Origin: Acidobacteriota bacterium
GTDB taxonomy: Bacteria; Acidobacteriota; Thermoanaerobaculia; UBA5066
DNA: 64,000 nucleotides
NCBI GenBank assembly: GCA_008363385.1
Contig: RHKY01000018.1
Location: forward strand, 1-64,000
Reading direction: 5' to 3'
The translations under genes were made by a program, and so were the position numbers. The notes beneath the pieces were generated by a model. That model was not told the origin of the DNA, ran no database searches, and saw nothing but the letters and a program-made list of their open reading frames with translations. Below, in pieces: positions 43,128 through 51,644 of this stretch (position 1 is its first letter; every line of letters begins with the position of its first letter).

Positions 43128-44401
43128 GGGGTCGGGCCGGGAGCGCCGCCGGTCGCGCAACGCGTCCTCCTCCGGTCGATCAGGGCCGCGAGGCGGTCCA
43201 GGATCCTGCCTGCCACGACCGTCTTCGAGGCCCGGGGCACCGCTTCCTCCGCCGGCTCCCCCGCGTCCGGCGTGCCGGCCAGGAGGATCACCTCGTTCTC
43301 GTCGGAGTCGAAGCCGGTCCCGGGCCGCGAGACGTCGTTGGCCACCAGCAGGTCGACGCCCTTCTCGGCGAGCTTCCGGCGGGCGTTGGCGACCAGGTCC
43401 TCCGTCTCGGCGGCGAAGGCGACGACCACCTGCTCCGGGCGCCGGGCCCCCGCGACGGCCCCGAGGATGTCGGGCGCCAGCTCCAGGGTGACCTGGGGGA
43501 TTCCGGCCGCCCGCTTGATCTTCCCGCGAGACGGGGCGGCCGCGACGAAGTCCGCGGGGGCGGCTGCCATGACGAGCGCGTCCGACTCGCCCAGGTGGGC
43601 GAGGACCGCGTCGCGCATCTCGGAAGTCCGCTCGACCCTCACGAGCGTGACTCCCGGGGGGGGCGTCAAAGCGACCGGCCCGCTGACGAGGACGACCGTG
43701 GCGCCGCGGCGCCCGGCCTCGCGCGCCACGGCGTACCCCATCCGGCCCGAGCTCCGGTTGGAGAGGAAGCGGACGGGGTCGATCGGCTCGCGCGTCGGCC
43801 CCGCAGTGACCAGGACGGTCCGCCCCTCCAGCGAGACGGCGGCCCCGGCCGCCGCGAAGACGGCGTCGGCGACGCGCTCGGGCGAGGCGAGCCGGCCGGG
43901 TCCGACGTCCCCGCAGGCCAGGTCGCCGGCCTCCGGCTCGACGACGCTCGCCCCCCGCGCGCGGAGGATCGCGAGGTTCTCGACCGTCGCCTCGTGAGCC
44001 CACATGAACGTGTTCATCGCCGGGGCCACGACGACCGCCCGGCGGTGCGCCAGGGCGTACGTCGAGAGGACGTCGTCGGCCACCCCGCGAGCCATCTTCG
44101 CCAGGCTGTCCGCCGTCGCCGGGGCGACGGCCAGGACGTCGGTCCGGCGCGCCAGCTCCACGTGGTCGACGGCCCCCGAGGCGGCGTCCCAGAGGTCCGC
44201 CACCACGGGGCGCCGGGAGAGGACGGACAGCGTCAGCGGCGTCAGGAAGCGCTGCGCCGCCGCCGTCATCATCACCGTCACCTCGGCGCCCCTCTCGACG
44301 AGGCGCCGGACGACCTCGGCCGACTTGTAGGCCGCGATCCCCCCGGTCACGCCGAGGACGACGCGCGGCGGCCGGGAGCCGGAGCGGTCGGAGGGCTCCA
44401 C
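43124..44401 (-). CDS. coaBC: Bifunctional phosphopantothenoylcysteine decarboxylase/phosphopantothenate-cysteine ligase
   Basis: 425 aa from GTG. It carries out two steps of coenzyme A synthesis. The N-terminal flavoprotein CoaC half has the catalytic His80 in GAVDHVELAR, the PAMN motif (127-130) and Cys163 in GDLACGDVGPGRL. The C-terminal CoaB half begins VLVTAGPTREPIDPVRFLSN and includes NRSSGRMGYAVAREA, a Lys-containing site GKIKR, and AFAAETEDLVANARRKL. It starts 10 nt after rpoZ, in a widespread gmk-rpoZ-coaBC order. Confidence 0.96.
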   Translation of the reverse strand: MEPSDRSGSRPPRVVLGVTGGIAAYKSAEVVRRLVERGAEVTVMMTAAAQRFLTPLTLSVLSRRPVVADLWDAASGAVDHVELARRTDVLAVAPATADSLAKMARGVADDVLSTYALAHRRAVVVAPAMNTFMWAHEATVENLAILRARGASVVEPEAGDLACGDVGPGRLASPERVADAVFAAAGAAVSLEGRTVLVTAGPTREPIDPVRFLSNRSSGRMGYAVAREAGRRGATVVLVSGPVALTPPPGVTLVRVERTSEMRDAVLAHLGESDALVMAAAPADFVAAAPSRGKIKRAAGIPQVTLELAPDILGAVAGARRPEQVVVAFAAETEDLVANARRKLAEKGVDLLVANDVSRPGTGFDSDENEVILLAGTPDAGEPAEEAVPRASKTVVAGRILDRLAALIDRRRTRCATGGAPGPTP

Positions 44402-44411
44402 CCGGACGGCC

Positions 44412-44648
44412 TCAGTCGCCGGCGGTGGGGAGCGGGTCCTCCGGGAGCGGAGCCTCCTCGGTGGCGGGCGCGCCGCCGATCTGCCAGCGGACGAGGTCGG
44501 CGCCGACCTCGTCGAGGGCGACGCGGGTCGGCTTGACGTGCCGGCTCTCCAGCTTCGGGCGGGCGCCCTGGATCAGCTGCTCGGCGCGCCGGGCCGCGAT
44601 GTGGACGAGCCGGAACTTGGACTCGATGTTCGGGGGGAGATCGGTCAT
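44412..44648 (-). CDS. rpoZ: DNA-directed RNA polymerase subunit omega
   Basis: 78 aa. It helps assemble and stabilise RNA polymerase. The N-terminal half reads NIESKFRLVHIAARRAEQLI and QGARPKLESRHVKPTRVALD, matching the omega fold, followed by an acidic tail ending LPTAGD. ATG 44648 is chosen because GAGG lies 5 nt upstream; a GTG two codons earlier is possible. Its position between gmk and coaBC supports the call. Confidence 0.9.
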   Translation of the reverse strand: MTDLPPNIESKFRLVHIAARRAEQLIQGARPKLESRHVKPTRVALDEVGADLVRWQIGGAPATEEAPLPEDPLPTAGD

Positions 44649-44693
44649 GGGCACCTCAGATAAGCCTCGATGGGGATGTCTCCCGCCGCCCTC

Positions 44694-45326
44694 TCAGACG
44701 GCGAAGCCTCTCAGGATCGACTCCAGACGCTCCCGGCGCCTCGCGGGGCTGGCGCGCCGGGCGACGACGATGGCGCGGAGCTCGTCCGCGGCCTCGTCCA
44801 GGGAATCGTTGATTATCGCATAGTCGTACTCGCCGAACTCCCCCATCTCCCGCGCCGCCGCCGAGAGCCGCCGGGCGACCGCCTCCGGCGAGTCCGAGGC
44901 CCTCGCCCTCAGCCGGCTCTCCAGGACGGTCCGGGAGGGGGGGAAGACGAAGATCTTCACCACGTCCGGGATCCGGGACCGGACCTGCCGCGCCCCCTGG
45001 ACGTCGATGTCGAGGAGGACGTCGACCCCGGCGAGGAGGCGCGGTTCCACCTCCCGGCGCGAGGTCCCGTAGAGGTTCCCGTGCACCTCCGCGCTCTCGA
45101 GGAAGCCGTCCTCCTCCCGGAGCGCCAGGAACTCGTCCCGGCCGATGAAGTGGTACTCCCGCCCGTCCACCTCGCCCGGGCGGGGGGCCCGGGTCGTGTG
45201 CGAGACGGAGAAGTAGAGAGACCCGGCCCCGAGCGAAGGGTCGTCGAGGAGCCGGCGGATGAGCGTCGTCTTCCCCGCTCCGGACGGGGAGGAGACGATG
45301 AAGAGGTCGCCGCGCGTCGTCGTCAT
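44694..45326 (-). CDS. gmk: Guanylate kinase
   Basis: 210 aa from an ATG overlapping the yicC stop. It phosphorylates GMP to GDP. The P-loop is FIVSSPSGAGKTTLIRRLLD (residues 9-28). The GMP-binding region is FSVSHTTRAPRPGEVDGREY, and LLDIDVQGARQVRS and FVFPPSRTVLESRLRARASD are typical. The C-terminus ends in a basic helix (RRERLESILRGF). Confidence 0.97.
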   Translation of the reverse strand: MTTTRGDLFIVSSPSGAGKTTLIRRLLDDPSLGAGSLYFSVSHTTRAPRPGEVDGREYHFIGRDEFLALREEDGFLESAEVHGNLYGTSRREVEPRLLAGVDVLLDIDVQGARQVRSRIPDVVKIFVFPPSRTVLESRLRARASDSPEAVARRLSAAAREMGEFGEYDYAIINDSLDEAADELRAIVVARRASPARRRERLESILRGFAV

Positions 45327-46195
45327 TCCACGTTCTGCACCTGCTCCTTCAGCGCCTCGACGTCCGCCTTCAGGTCGAGGACGGCGCGCAGCGCCGGGAG
45401 CTCGCGGGACTTCTGCCCCGCCGTGTTGGTCTCGCGGTGGAGCTCCTGCGCCAGGAAGTCGAGCCGCTTGCCCGAGGGCCCTTCCGTCCCGAGGAGGCGC
45501 CGGATCTCGGCCAGGTGGGCGCGCAGGCGGTCGATCTCCTCGGCGACGTCGGCCTTCTCCGCCAGGAGCGCCACCTCCTGCGCCAGCCGCGCCTCGTCGA
45601 GGGCGATTCCCTCCACGATCTTCCGGACCCGCTCGGAGAGCTGCGCCTGGATCCTCTCGACGAGCCCGACGCGTTCCTCCTCCAGCCGGGAGACGCCGGC
45701 CTCCAGGCGGGAGACGATCGCCGCGACCGCCGAGCGGAGCGCCTCCCCCTCCCGCGCGCGGGTCCGGTCCAGGTCTGCCAGGGCGGCCTCGACGAGCCCC
45801 ACCAGAGCTTCGCGCGAGGCGTCGTCGGGCTCGGCGGGCTCGTCGGTCCGCACGACCCCCGGGAGCGCGAGGAGGTCGCGCGCGGTCAGCTCGGCCGGGA
45901 GGGCCCGGCCACCGGCGGCCTCGCGCCAGGCGGCGGCGTAGCGGGCCGCGGTCTCGGGGTCGAACGCGGCCGACCGCGCCGCCGGCCGGGTCGTCCGCAC
46001 CAGGACGTCCACGTGCCCGCGCCCCACGGAGGCCGCCACGAGCCGACGGAGCGCGGGCTCGGCGGCGGACCACTCGTCGCGCAGCTTCAGCGAGACGTCC
46101 AGGAACCGGTGGTTGACGGAGCGGACGACGACCGACGCCTCCGTCCCGTCCGGAAGCGTGCCCGACGCCCGCCCGAATCCCGTCATCGACTTCAA
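45323..46195 (-). CDS. yicC: YicC-family endoribonuclease
   Basis: 290 aa from a TTG overlapping the msbA stop (TTGA). This start is chosen because KSMTGFGRA matches the usual family N-terminus; ATG 46186 would lose three residues. The C-terminal DUF1732 region reads LDFLAQELHRETNTAGQKSR and DLKADVEALKEQVQNVE. E. coli YicC has been described as an RNase acting on the sRNA RyhB; general substrate is not established. Position before gmk is conserved in many bacteria. Confidence 0.93.
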   Translation of the reverse strand: MKSMTGFGRASGTLPDGTEASVVVRSVNHRFLDVSLKLRDEWSAAEPALRRLVAASVGRGHVDVLVRTTRPAARSAAFDPETAARYAAAWREAAGGRALPAELTARDLLALPGVVRTDEPAEPDDASREALVGLVEAALADLDRTRAREGEALRSAVAAIVSRLEAGVSRLEEERVGLVERIQAQLSERVRKIVEGIALDEARLAQEVALLAEKADVAEEIDRLRAHLAEIRRLLGTEGPSGKRLDFLAQELHRETNTAGQKSRELPALRAVLDLKADVEALKEQVQNVE

Positions 46196-48093
46196 CTCCC
46201 CGTCCCTCCTTCCGAGGCCTCCCCGTCGAAGGCCTGCAGCTCGTGCAGCCGCCGGTAGAGGCCCCCGGCCGCCAGGAGCTCCGCGTGCGTCCCGCGCTCC
46301 ACGACCTGGCCGGCGTCGAGGACGACGATCTGGTCGGCCCGCCGCACCGTCGAGAGGCGGTGCGCGATGACCACCGTCGTCCGCCCCTGCATCAGACGTT
46401 CCAGCGCCTCCTGGACCGCGCGCTCGCTCTCGGTGTCCAGCGCCGACGTCGCCTCGTCCAGGAGGAGGATCGGCGGGTCCTTCAGGACGGCGCGGGCGAT
46501 GGCCAGCCGCTGGCGCTGCCCGCCCGAGAGCCGGCTCCCCCCCTCTCCCACGCGCGTCGAGAGGCCCTCCGGCAGCGCCCGCACGAAGGCCTCGGCGTTG
46601 GCGGCCGAAAGGGCCGCCCAGACGGCCTCGTCCCCGACGTCGTCGCGCCCGTAGGCCACGTTCCGGCGGACCGTGTCGTCGAAGAGGACCACGTCCTGCG
46701 AGACGAGGCCGAAGGCCCCGCGGAGGGAGGCCAGCGTCACGTCCCTCAAGTCGGTCCCGTCGACGGTCACGGCGCCCGCGGTGACGTCCAGGAACCGCGG
46801 GAGGAGGTTGACGAGCGTCGACTTCCCGGCGCCCGAGGGCCCGACGAGCGCGGTCACGGATCCCCGGGGCACGGTCAGGTCGATCCCCGAGAGGACGTCC
46901 GGCCCGCCGTCGTAGGCGAAGCGGACCCCGCGGAGGGCCAGCTCCCGCTGGAACGGCGGCAGGTTCGTCGCGCCCGGGCGGTCCGTCACGCCGACCGGCT
47001 CGTCCAGGACCTCGAACAGCCGCCGGGCCGACGCCAGCGCGTGCTGCAGGGCCAGGTTCGTCCGCGTCGCCCGCTTGAACGGCTGGTACATCATCACCAT
47101 TCCGACGCCGAACGAGATGAACTCGCCGAGGGTCATCGCGCCGGTCCCGATCCGCCGGCCCGCGTAGCCGAGGAGGACGAGGAAGGCCAGGACCGAGGCG
47201 GTCTCGACGAGGGGCGAGGAGAGCGCCATCACGCGCGCGGCGCTCTTCAGGAGGCGGAAGGTCCGGCCGTTGACGTCGTCGAACCGGGCGGCCTCGTACC
47301 GCTCGGCCCCGTAGGCCTGGACGATCCTGTGACCTCGGACGGTCTCCGAGAGGACGCCCGTCAGGTCCCCCATCCGCTCCCGCCCCGCGCGCGAGATGCT
47401 GCGGAGCCTCCGCGCGATCAGGACGACCGGCACGACGATGGCCGGGGCCACCACGAGCGCGACGAGGGTGAGGCGAGGCGAGCGCGAGACGACCAGGACG
47501 AGGAGGGCCCCGAGCGTGGCCAGCGACTGGACCAGGTCGGCCAGGTCGGTCCCGAAGAGGCTCTGGATCCGGTCGACGTCCCCCGTCACGCGGGCGATCA
47601 GGTCCCCGGAGGGGTGCCGGGCGTGGAACGCGCCCGACTGCTCCAGGAGCCGGCGATAGAGGGTCCCCCGGAGGTCCCGGACGAAGGCCAGCCCGACCGC
47701 GTTGAAACGGTACTCGGCCAGGAACGCGCAGGCGTTCTTCAGGAGGAAGGCCGCGAACAGGATCAGCGGAAGCGCCAGGGCCCGGTTCGAGGCGTCCACC
47801 CCGGCCGCCGAGAGGCCCGCGGCCAGCGCGCCGTCCAGGGCGCGGATGAGCGGCGTCCGCTCCCGGGCGCCCGAGCCGAGGAGCCCCTTCACCGCGCCCG
47901 CCGTCGGGTCCTTGGCGACCTCCTCGGCCACGGCCGTGCGCTCGGACGGGGCGAGGACCTGGTCGAACAGGGGTCCGAACAGGTACGCGACGAGCGTCGT
48001 GAAGACGGCGACCCCCAGCATCGCCAGGAGGGCCGCCAGGGCCGCCCCGGCGTGGGGGCGGAACAGGCGCAGGAGGCGGCGGAAGTCGCTCAC
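46192..48093 (-). CDS. msbA: Lipid A/ABC exporter, MsbA-like
   Basis: 633 aa from a GTG overlapping the lpxB stop (GTGA). It has an N-terminal six-helix permease (about 1-360) with an unusually long first periplasmic loop (VLAPSERTAVAEEVAKDPTA and onward, about 45-100) and a C-terminal ATPase. Walker A is VTALVGPSGAGKSTLVNLLP, the signature is SRLSGGQRQRLAIARAVL, and Walker B is ILLLDEATSALDTESERAVQ. Its close linkage to lpxB supports flipping of the lipid A core across the inner membrane, though a general multidrug exporter role is possible. Confidence 0.92.
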   Translation of the reverse strand: MSDFRRLLRLFRPHAGAALAALLAMLGVAVFTTLVAYLFGPLFDQVLAPSERTAVAEEVAKDPTAGAVKGLLGSGARERTPLIRALDGALAAGLSAAGVDASNRALALPLILFAAFLLKNACAFLAEYRFNAVGLAFVRDLRGTLYRRLLEQSGAFHARHPSGDLIARVTGDVDRIQSLFGTDLADLVQSLATLGALLVLVVSRSPRLTLVALVVAPAIVVPVVLIARRLRSISRAGRERMGDLTGVLSETVRGHRIVQAYGAERYEAARFDDVNGRTFRLLKSAARVMALSSPLVETASVLAFLVLLGYAGRRIGTGAMTLGEFISFGVGMVMMYQPFKRATRTNLALQHALASARRLFEVLDEPVGVTDRPGATNLPPFQRELALRGVRFAYDGGPDVLSGIDLTVPRGSVTALVGPSGAGKSTLVNLLPRFLDVTAGAVTVDGTDLRDVTLASLRGAFGLVSQDVVLFDDTVRRNVAYGRDDVGDEAVWAALSAANAEAFVRALPEGLSTRVGEGGSRLSGGQRQRLAIARAVLKDPPILLLDEATSALDTESERAVQEALERLMQGRTTVVIAHRLSTVRRADQIVVLDAGQVVERGTHAELLAAGGLYRRLHELQAFDGEASEGGTGS

Positions 48094-49256
48094 GGGCGGA
48101 CGCCGTCCCGTTCCGGGGCGCCTCGCCCGAGGGCCCGGAGGAGGGCCTCGGCCGCGCGCCGGGCCGCGCCGGGCTCCCCGAGCTCGACGGCTCCTTCCGA
48201 GAGCCGCTCGCGGCAGCGGGCCGAGAGCTCCGGGCGGTCGAGGAACGCCTCGACCTCGGCGGCGATCCTCTCGGGGGTGGCTTCGTCCTGGACCAGCTCC
48301 GGGACGGCCGGACCCTCGCCTTCCCGCCGGGTCAGGAGGTTGGCCATCGCGATCCACGGCACCTTCACGACGGCCTTGCCGATCCAGTAGCTGATCCGGT
48401 TGACGCGGTAGACGACCACCATCGGGACCCGCGCGAGGAGACCCTCCACGGTCGCCGTCCCCGACGCCACGAGGAGGACGTCGGAGGCGGCCAGGAGCGA
48501 CAGGTGGGGGCCGGAGACGACCTGCCAGGCATCGACCGCGGGCCCGCCGATCTCCCGCAGGAGCCCGTCGGGGACCGAGTCGGCGCGGACGAGGACGACG
48601 TCCACGTCGGAGCGGCGCGCCAGCAGCCTGAGGAGGCCGTCGCGCATCGGCGGGAGGAGGCGCTCGATCTCCCCTTTCCGCGAGCCGGGCATGACGACGA
48701 CGCGGCGCCGCCCGGGGGCGGGCTGCGGGGCCGGCTCGGAGAGCTCTCGCGCGGCGGCGTCGACGAGGGGGTGGCCGACCCACCACACCGTCCCGCCGAG
48801 CCCGCGCTCGTCGTACCACCTCTTCTCGAAGCGGAAGAGGACGAGGAGGGCCCGTCCCCGCGCGACGATCTTCCGGGCGCGGCGGCTGCGCCAGGCCCAG
48901 ACCTGGGGCGAGACGTAGAAGACGACCGGGACGCCGCGCCGCGACAGCTTGCGGGCCAGGGGGAGGTTGAAGTCCGGCGAGTCGATCAGGACGGCGGCGT
49001 CCACCGCCTCGGACACCGCCGCCTCCACCAGCCGCCCGGCGAGCCGCCGCGCGAACCGGACCTTGGAGAGAGCCTCGACGATGCCGACGACCGCGAGGTC
49101 CTTCTGGTGGGCGAGGAGCCGCGTCCCGGCGGCGAGGCAGCCGTCGCCGCCGACCCCGACGGACGTCAGGGACGGGTCCAGCCGCGCGAGCTCCGCCAGG
49201 AGGGCGGAGGCGTGCTGATCGCCGGAGACCTCGCCTGCGACGACGAGGAGCTTCAC
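48090..49256 (-). CDS. lpxB: Lipid-A-disaccharide synthase
   Basis: 388 aa. It condenses UDP-2,3-diacylglucosamine and lipid X to the lipid A disaccharide. The N-terminus reads KLLVVAGEVSGDQHASALLA, then DSPDFNLPLARKLSRRGVPV and FYVSPQVWAWRSRRARKI; the C-terminal part has VVVMPGSRKGEIERLLPPM and LVASGTATVEGLLARVPMVV, family signatures. GTG 49256 overlaps the stop of the small membrane protein before it. Other lpx genes are not in the window. Confidence 0.97.
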   Translation of the reverse strand: MKLLVVAGEVSGDQHASALLAELARLDPSLTSVGVGGDGCLAAGTRLLAHQKDLAVVGIVEALSKVRFARRLAGRLVEAAVSEAVDAAVLIDSPDFNLPLARKLSRRGVPVVFYVSPQVWAWRSRRARKIVARGRALLVLFRFEKRWYDERGLGGTVWWVGHPLVDAAARELSEPAPQPAPGRRRVVVMPGSRKGEIERLLPPMRDGLLRLLARRSDVDVVLVRADSVPDGLLREIGGPAVDAWQVVSGPHLSLLAASDVLLVASGTATVEGLLARVPMVVVYRVNRISYWIGKAVVKVPWIAMANLLTRREGEGPAVPELVQDEATPERIAAEVEAFLDRPELSARCRERLSEGAVELGEPGAARRAAEALLRALGRGAPERDGVRP

Positions 49257-49459
49257 GGCCGTCCCCCGTGCCGGCCCAGAGCCAGGAGGACCCAGCCGAT
49301 CGCCACGGCGGAGCCCACGAGCGCGAGGAAGACGCGGCCGAAGAGGCGGCGCCTGTCGGCCGCGCCGTCGCGCCAGAGGAGGGCGAGGAAGGTGGAGACG
49401 ATCGCCGCCAGGAGGACGAGGAGGAGGAAGTGGTCGGCCAGCGCGGAGGGGCCCCTCAC
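49253..49459 (-). CDS. Small hypothetical membrane protein
   Basis: 68 aa, GTG start. It has two hydrophobic segments: ADHFLLLVLLAAIVSTFLAL (about 8-27) and GRVFLALVGSAVAIGWVLLA (about 41-60), separated by a charged, basic loop (WRDGAADRRRL). The frame overlaps its neighbours by 4 nt on both sides (GTGA each time), which supports real translation. I recognise no family. Position before lpxB hints at an envelope role. Confidence 0.65.
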   Translation of the reverse strand: MRGPSALADHFLLLVLLAAIVSTFLALLWRDGAADRRRLFGRVFLALVGSAVAIGWVLLALGRHGGRP

Positions 49460-49878
49460 GAGGCCTCCCGGAGCCGCCGGACGAGGAGGTCCACGACGAG
49501 GAGGAGGTTCATCGTCCCGGCCGTCAGGAGGTAGGCCTCGCCGTACTCGGAGGTCGGCGAGGCGGGGTCGCCCGCGCCCAGCCCGAGGAGGCGCACCCCG
49601 GCCGAGAGGACCCCGGTGGCCGTCGTGGCGACGAGGGCGATCGCCGAGAAGGGCGACGTCGCGGTCCGGGGGATCCCGCCGTCGAGCGCCAGGCCGACGG
49701 CGAAGGCCGTGGCGACGAGGGCGAAGAAGGCGGCTCCCCGCCGCTTGTCCCCGATCGAGACGTGGCCGAGGCCCGGGACGAGCAGCGTCAGGAGCACGGC
49801 CCGGAGCACGCCGGGGCGCCGGGCGGCCCTCGCGTCGCCGGCCGGGGGCCCCGGGGGCGTCGCGTCCGGCTCCGTCAC
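49456..49878 (-). CDS. Hypothetical membrane protein (TM2/DUF6677-like)
   Basis: 140 aa, GTG start overlapping the HIT-gene stop. After a Pro/Ala-rich N-terminus come LLTLLVPGLGHVSIGDKRRG and AAFFALVATAFAVGLALDGG, then two more hydrophobic helices. The PGLGHxxxGxxxxGAxFF pattern resembles the amphipathic hairpin of TM2/DUF6677 family membrane proteins; that assignment is by eye. Like its smaller neighbour it overlaps both flanking genes by 4 nt. Function unknown. Confidence 0.65.
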   Translation of the reverse strand: MTEPDATPPGPPAGDARAARRPGVLRAVLLTLLVPGLGHVSIGDKRRGAAFFALVATAFAVGLALDGGIPRTATSPFSAIALVATTATGVLSAGVRLLGLGAGDPASPTSEYGEAYLLTAGTMNLLLVVDLLVRRLREAS

Positions 49879-50366
49879 GCCGAAGCGAAGCGGGCCGCGA
49901 GCCGCCGGCGCGTCACCGGGAGCTCCTCCGGCACGGTCCGCGACCCGGAGGCGACGGTGAGGAAGTTCGTGTCGCCGTCCCAGCGGGGCACCACGTGGAG
50001 GTGGGCGTGGTCCGCGATCCCGGCGCCGGCGCTCCGTCCGATGTTCAGGCCGAGGTTCAGGCCGTGCGGGTGGTACTCCTCCCGCAGCGCGGACTCGGCC
50101 CGCGCCCCCAGCTCGATCATCTCCCGGCGCTCCTCGGGCGCCATCCCGGAGAGGTCCGCCCGGTGCGCGAAGGGGACGACCATCAGGTGCCCGTTCGTGT
50201 AGGGGAAGCGGTTCAGGACGACGTACGCCGTGGCGCCGCGGAAGACGATCAGCGCGTCCTCGTCCGGCTGGAGCGGGAGGGAGCAGAAGAGGCAGTCCCC
50301 CTTCGCGGGGGCGGCGAGGCCGGTCAGGTAGCTCATCCTCCAGGGCGTGTAGAGGACCTCGTTCAA
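49875..50366 (-). CDS. HIT-family protein (nucleotide hydrolase/transferase)
   Basis: 163 aa. The start is TTG 50366, overlapping the HU stop (TTGA); it gives LNEVLYTPWRMSYL, the usual N-terminal pattern before a Cys pair (DCLFCSLP). The histidine triad is ADHAHLHVVPRW, with catalytic His in the HxHxH core. Members of this branch act on diadenosine polyphosphates or AMP conjugates. The substrate here cannot be told. The C-terminus is an Arg-rich helix. Confidence 0.9.
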   Translation of the reverse strand: MNEVLYTPWRMSYLTGLAAPAKGDCLFCSLPLQPDEDALIVFRGATAYVVLNRFPYTNGHLMVVPFAHRADLSGMAPEERREMIELGARAESALREEYHPHGLNLGLNIGRSAGAGIADHAHLHVVPRWDGDTNFLTVASGSRTVPEELPVTRRRLAARFASA

Positions 50367-50707
50367 CGGGAGGGCTCGGCGGCCGCCGGGGCGTCCGCCC
50401 CGGCCTCCGGCCGGTTGAGGAGCTCCTTCAGCTTCTTGCCCGGCTTGAAGTACGGGACCCGCTTGGGGGGGACCATCACCTTCACGCCGCTCTTCTTCGG
50501 GTTGCGGGCCATCCGCGCGCCGCGCTGCCGGAGCTTGAAGCTGCCGAAGCCCCGGAGCTCGATCTTCTGGCCGCTCTTCAGGGAGGCGACGATGCCGTCG
50601 AAGACCGACTCGACCACGGCCTCGGCCTGCTTCTTCGTCAGGCCCGAGACGCGGGCGACCTCCTCCACGAGGTCCGCCTTCGTCGTCGTCCGGTCGGTGC
50701 GGCTCAC
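50363..50707 (-). CDS. HU/IHF-family DNA-binding protein
   Basis: 114 aa from a GTG overlapping the sppA stop. It begins TTTKADLVEEVARVSGLTKK and continues KIELRGFGSFKLRQRGARMA with RNPKKSGVKVMVPPKRVPYF and KPGKKLKELLN. These are the HU/IHF helix, beta-arm and body. The position after sppA and rpsA resembles the rpsA-ihfB order of Proteobacteria, which favours an IHF-beta-like histone. A Pro/Ala tail of about 15 residues follows the domain. It would bend DNA and organise the nucleoid. Confidence 0.93.
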   Translation of the reverse strand: MSRTDRTTTKADLVEEVARVSGLTKKQAEAVVESVFDGIVASLKSGQKIELRGFGSFKLRQRGARMARNPKKSGVKVMVPPKRVPYFKPGKKLKELLNRPEAGADAPAAAEPSR

Positions 50708-51618
50708 CACAGGTAGTACGCGTTCCATCCGCCCCCCACCGGGACGCCGGCCAGCAGGCGTCCCGCAACGGTCTCGTCCGCCCGCGAGGACAGGATCGAG
50801 AGGAGCCCGGCCCGCGGCGGCTTCGGGTGCCAGACCGCGGCCGGGAGAGAGAGGCCCGCGCGGCGGGCCGCCCAGTCGATCGCGTCGCGCAGGTCGCCGA
50901 TCTCGTCGACGAGCCCGAGGGCGAGGGCCTCCTCGCCCGTCACGACGCGGCCATCCGACATCCGTTCCAGCGCGCCGGGCGCGAGCCTCTCGCCGCGCCC
51001 CTCCGAGACGGCCTTCTGGAACTGCGCGCGCATCCGGTCGATCAGCTCCTGGAAGTAGGCCTTCTCCTCCTCGGTGAGGGGCCGGGACGGGTTCCCGGCG
51101 TCCTTCAGGGCGCCGCTCTTGAACGTCACCGGGCGCAGCCTGGCCCAGTCCAGGAGGTCGCCGTAGTTCACCCACTGGAGGATCACGCCGATCGAGCCGG
51201 TGATCGTCCCCGGGTTGGCGAAGACGCGCTCGGCGGCGGCGGAGGCGTAGTAGCCCCCCGACGCCGCGACCCCCTCCATGGAGACCGCGACGGGCCGTCC
51301 CGTCTCCCGCCGGAACCGCAGGATCTCGCGGTGGATCTCCTGCGAGGCGGCGACGCCGCCCCCGGGCGAGTTCACCCTCACCACGACCGCCTTCACCGTC
51401 GGGCTGGACCGGAACTTGCCGAGCGTCTCGCGCAGGGGCTCGGCCGTGAGGAGGACGCCCTCCAGGTCCGCGACGCCCACCCGTCCGCCCAGCGCCAGCC
51501 CGCCGCCGCCGCCCTCCTCCGACGAGACGGCGGCGAGCAGGACGACGACCAGCCCGGCCACCAGCAGGCCGGCGCAGCCGATCCCGGCGAGACCCCAGGC
51601 CACCGTCGAACGCTTCAT
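50704..51618 (-). CDS. sppA: Signal peptide peptidase SppA
   Basis: 304 aa, the short 36-kDa type. One N-terminal transmembrane anchor (AGLLVAGLVVVLLAAV) places the catalytic domain outside the cytosol. Ser120 in EGVAASGGYYASAAAERVFA is the nucleophile and Lys167 in VTFKSGALKDAGNP the general base; INSPGG-like VRVNSPGGGVAASQEI is the oxyanion region. It degrades cleaved signal peptides in the membrane. It overlaps the HU gene start by 4 nt. Confidence 0.95.
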   Translation of the reverse strand: MKRSTVAWGLAGIGCAGLLVAGLVVVLLAAVSSEEGGGGGLALGGRVGVADLEGVLLTAEPLRETLGKFRSSPTVKAVVVRVNSPGGGVAASQEIHREILRFRRETGRPVAVSMEGVAASGGYYASAAAERVFANPGTITGSIGVILQWVNYGDLLDWARLRPVTFKSGALKDAGNPSRPLTEEEKAYFQELIDRMRAQFQKAVSEGRGERLAPGALERMSDGRVVTGEEALALGLVDEIGDLRDAIDWAARRAGLSLPAAVWHPKPPRAGLLSILSSRADETVAGRLLAGVPVGGGWNAYYLW

Positions 51619-51644
51619 CGGCGTTCGAGCTCCTCCCGGGGGGC

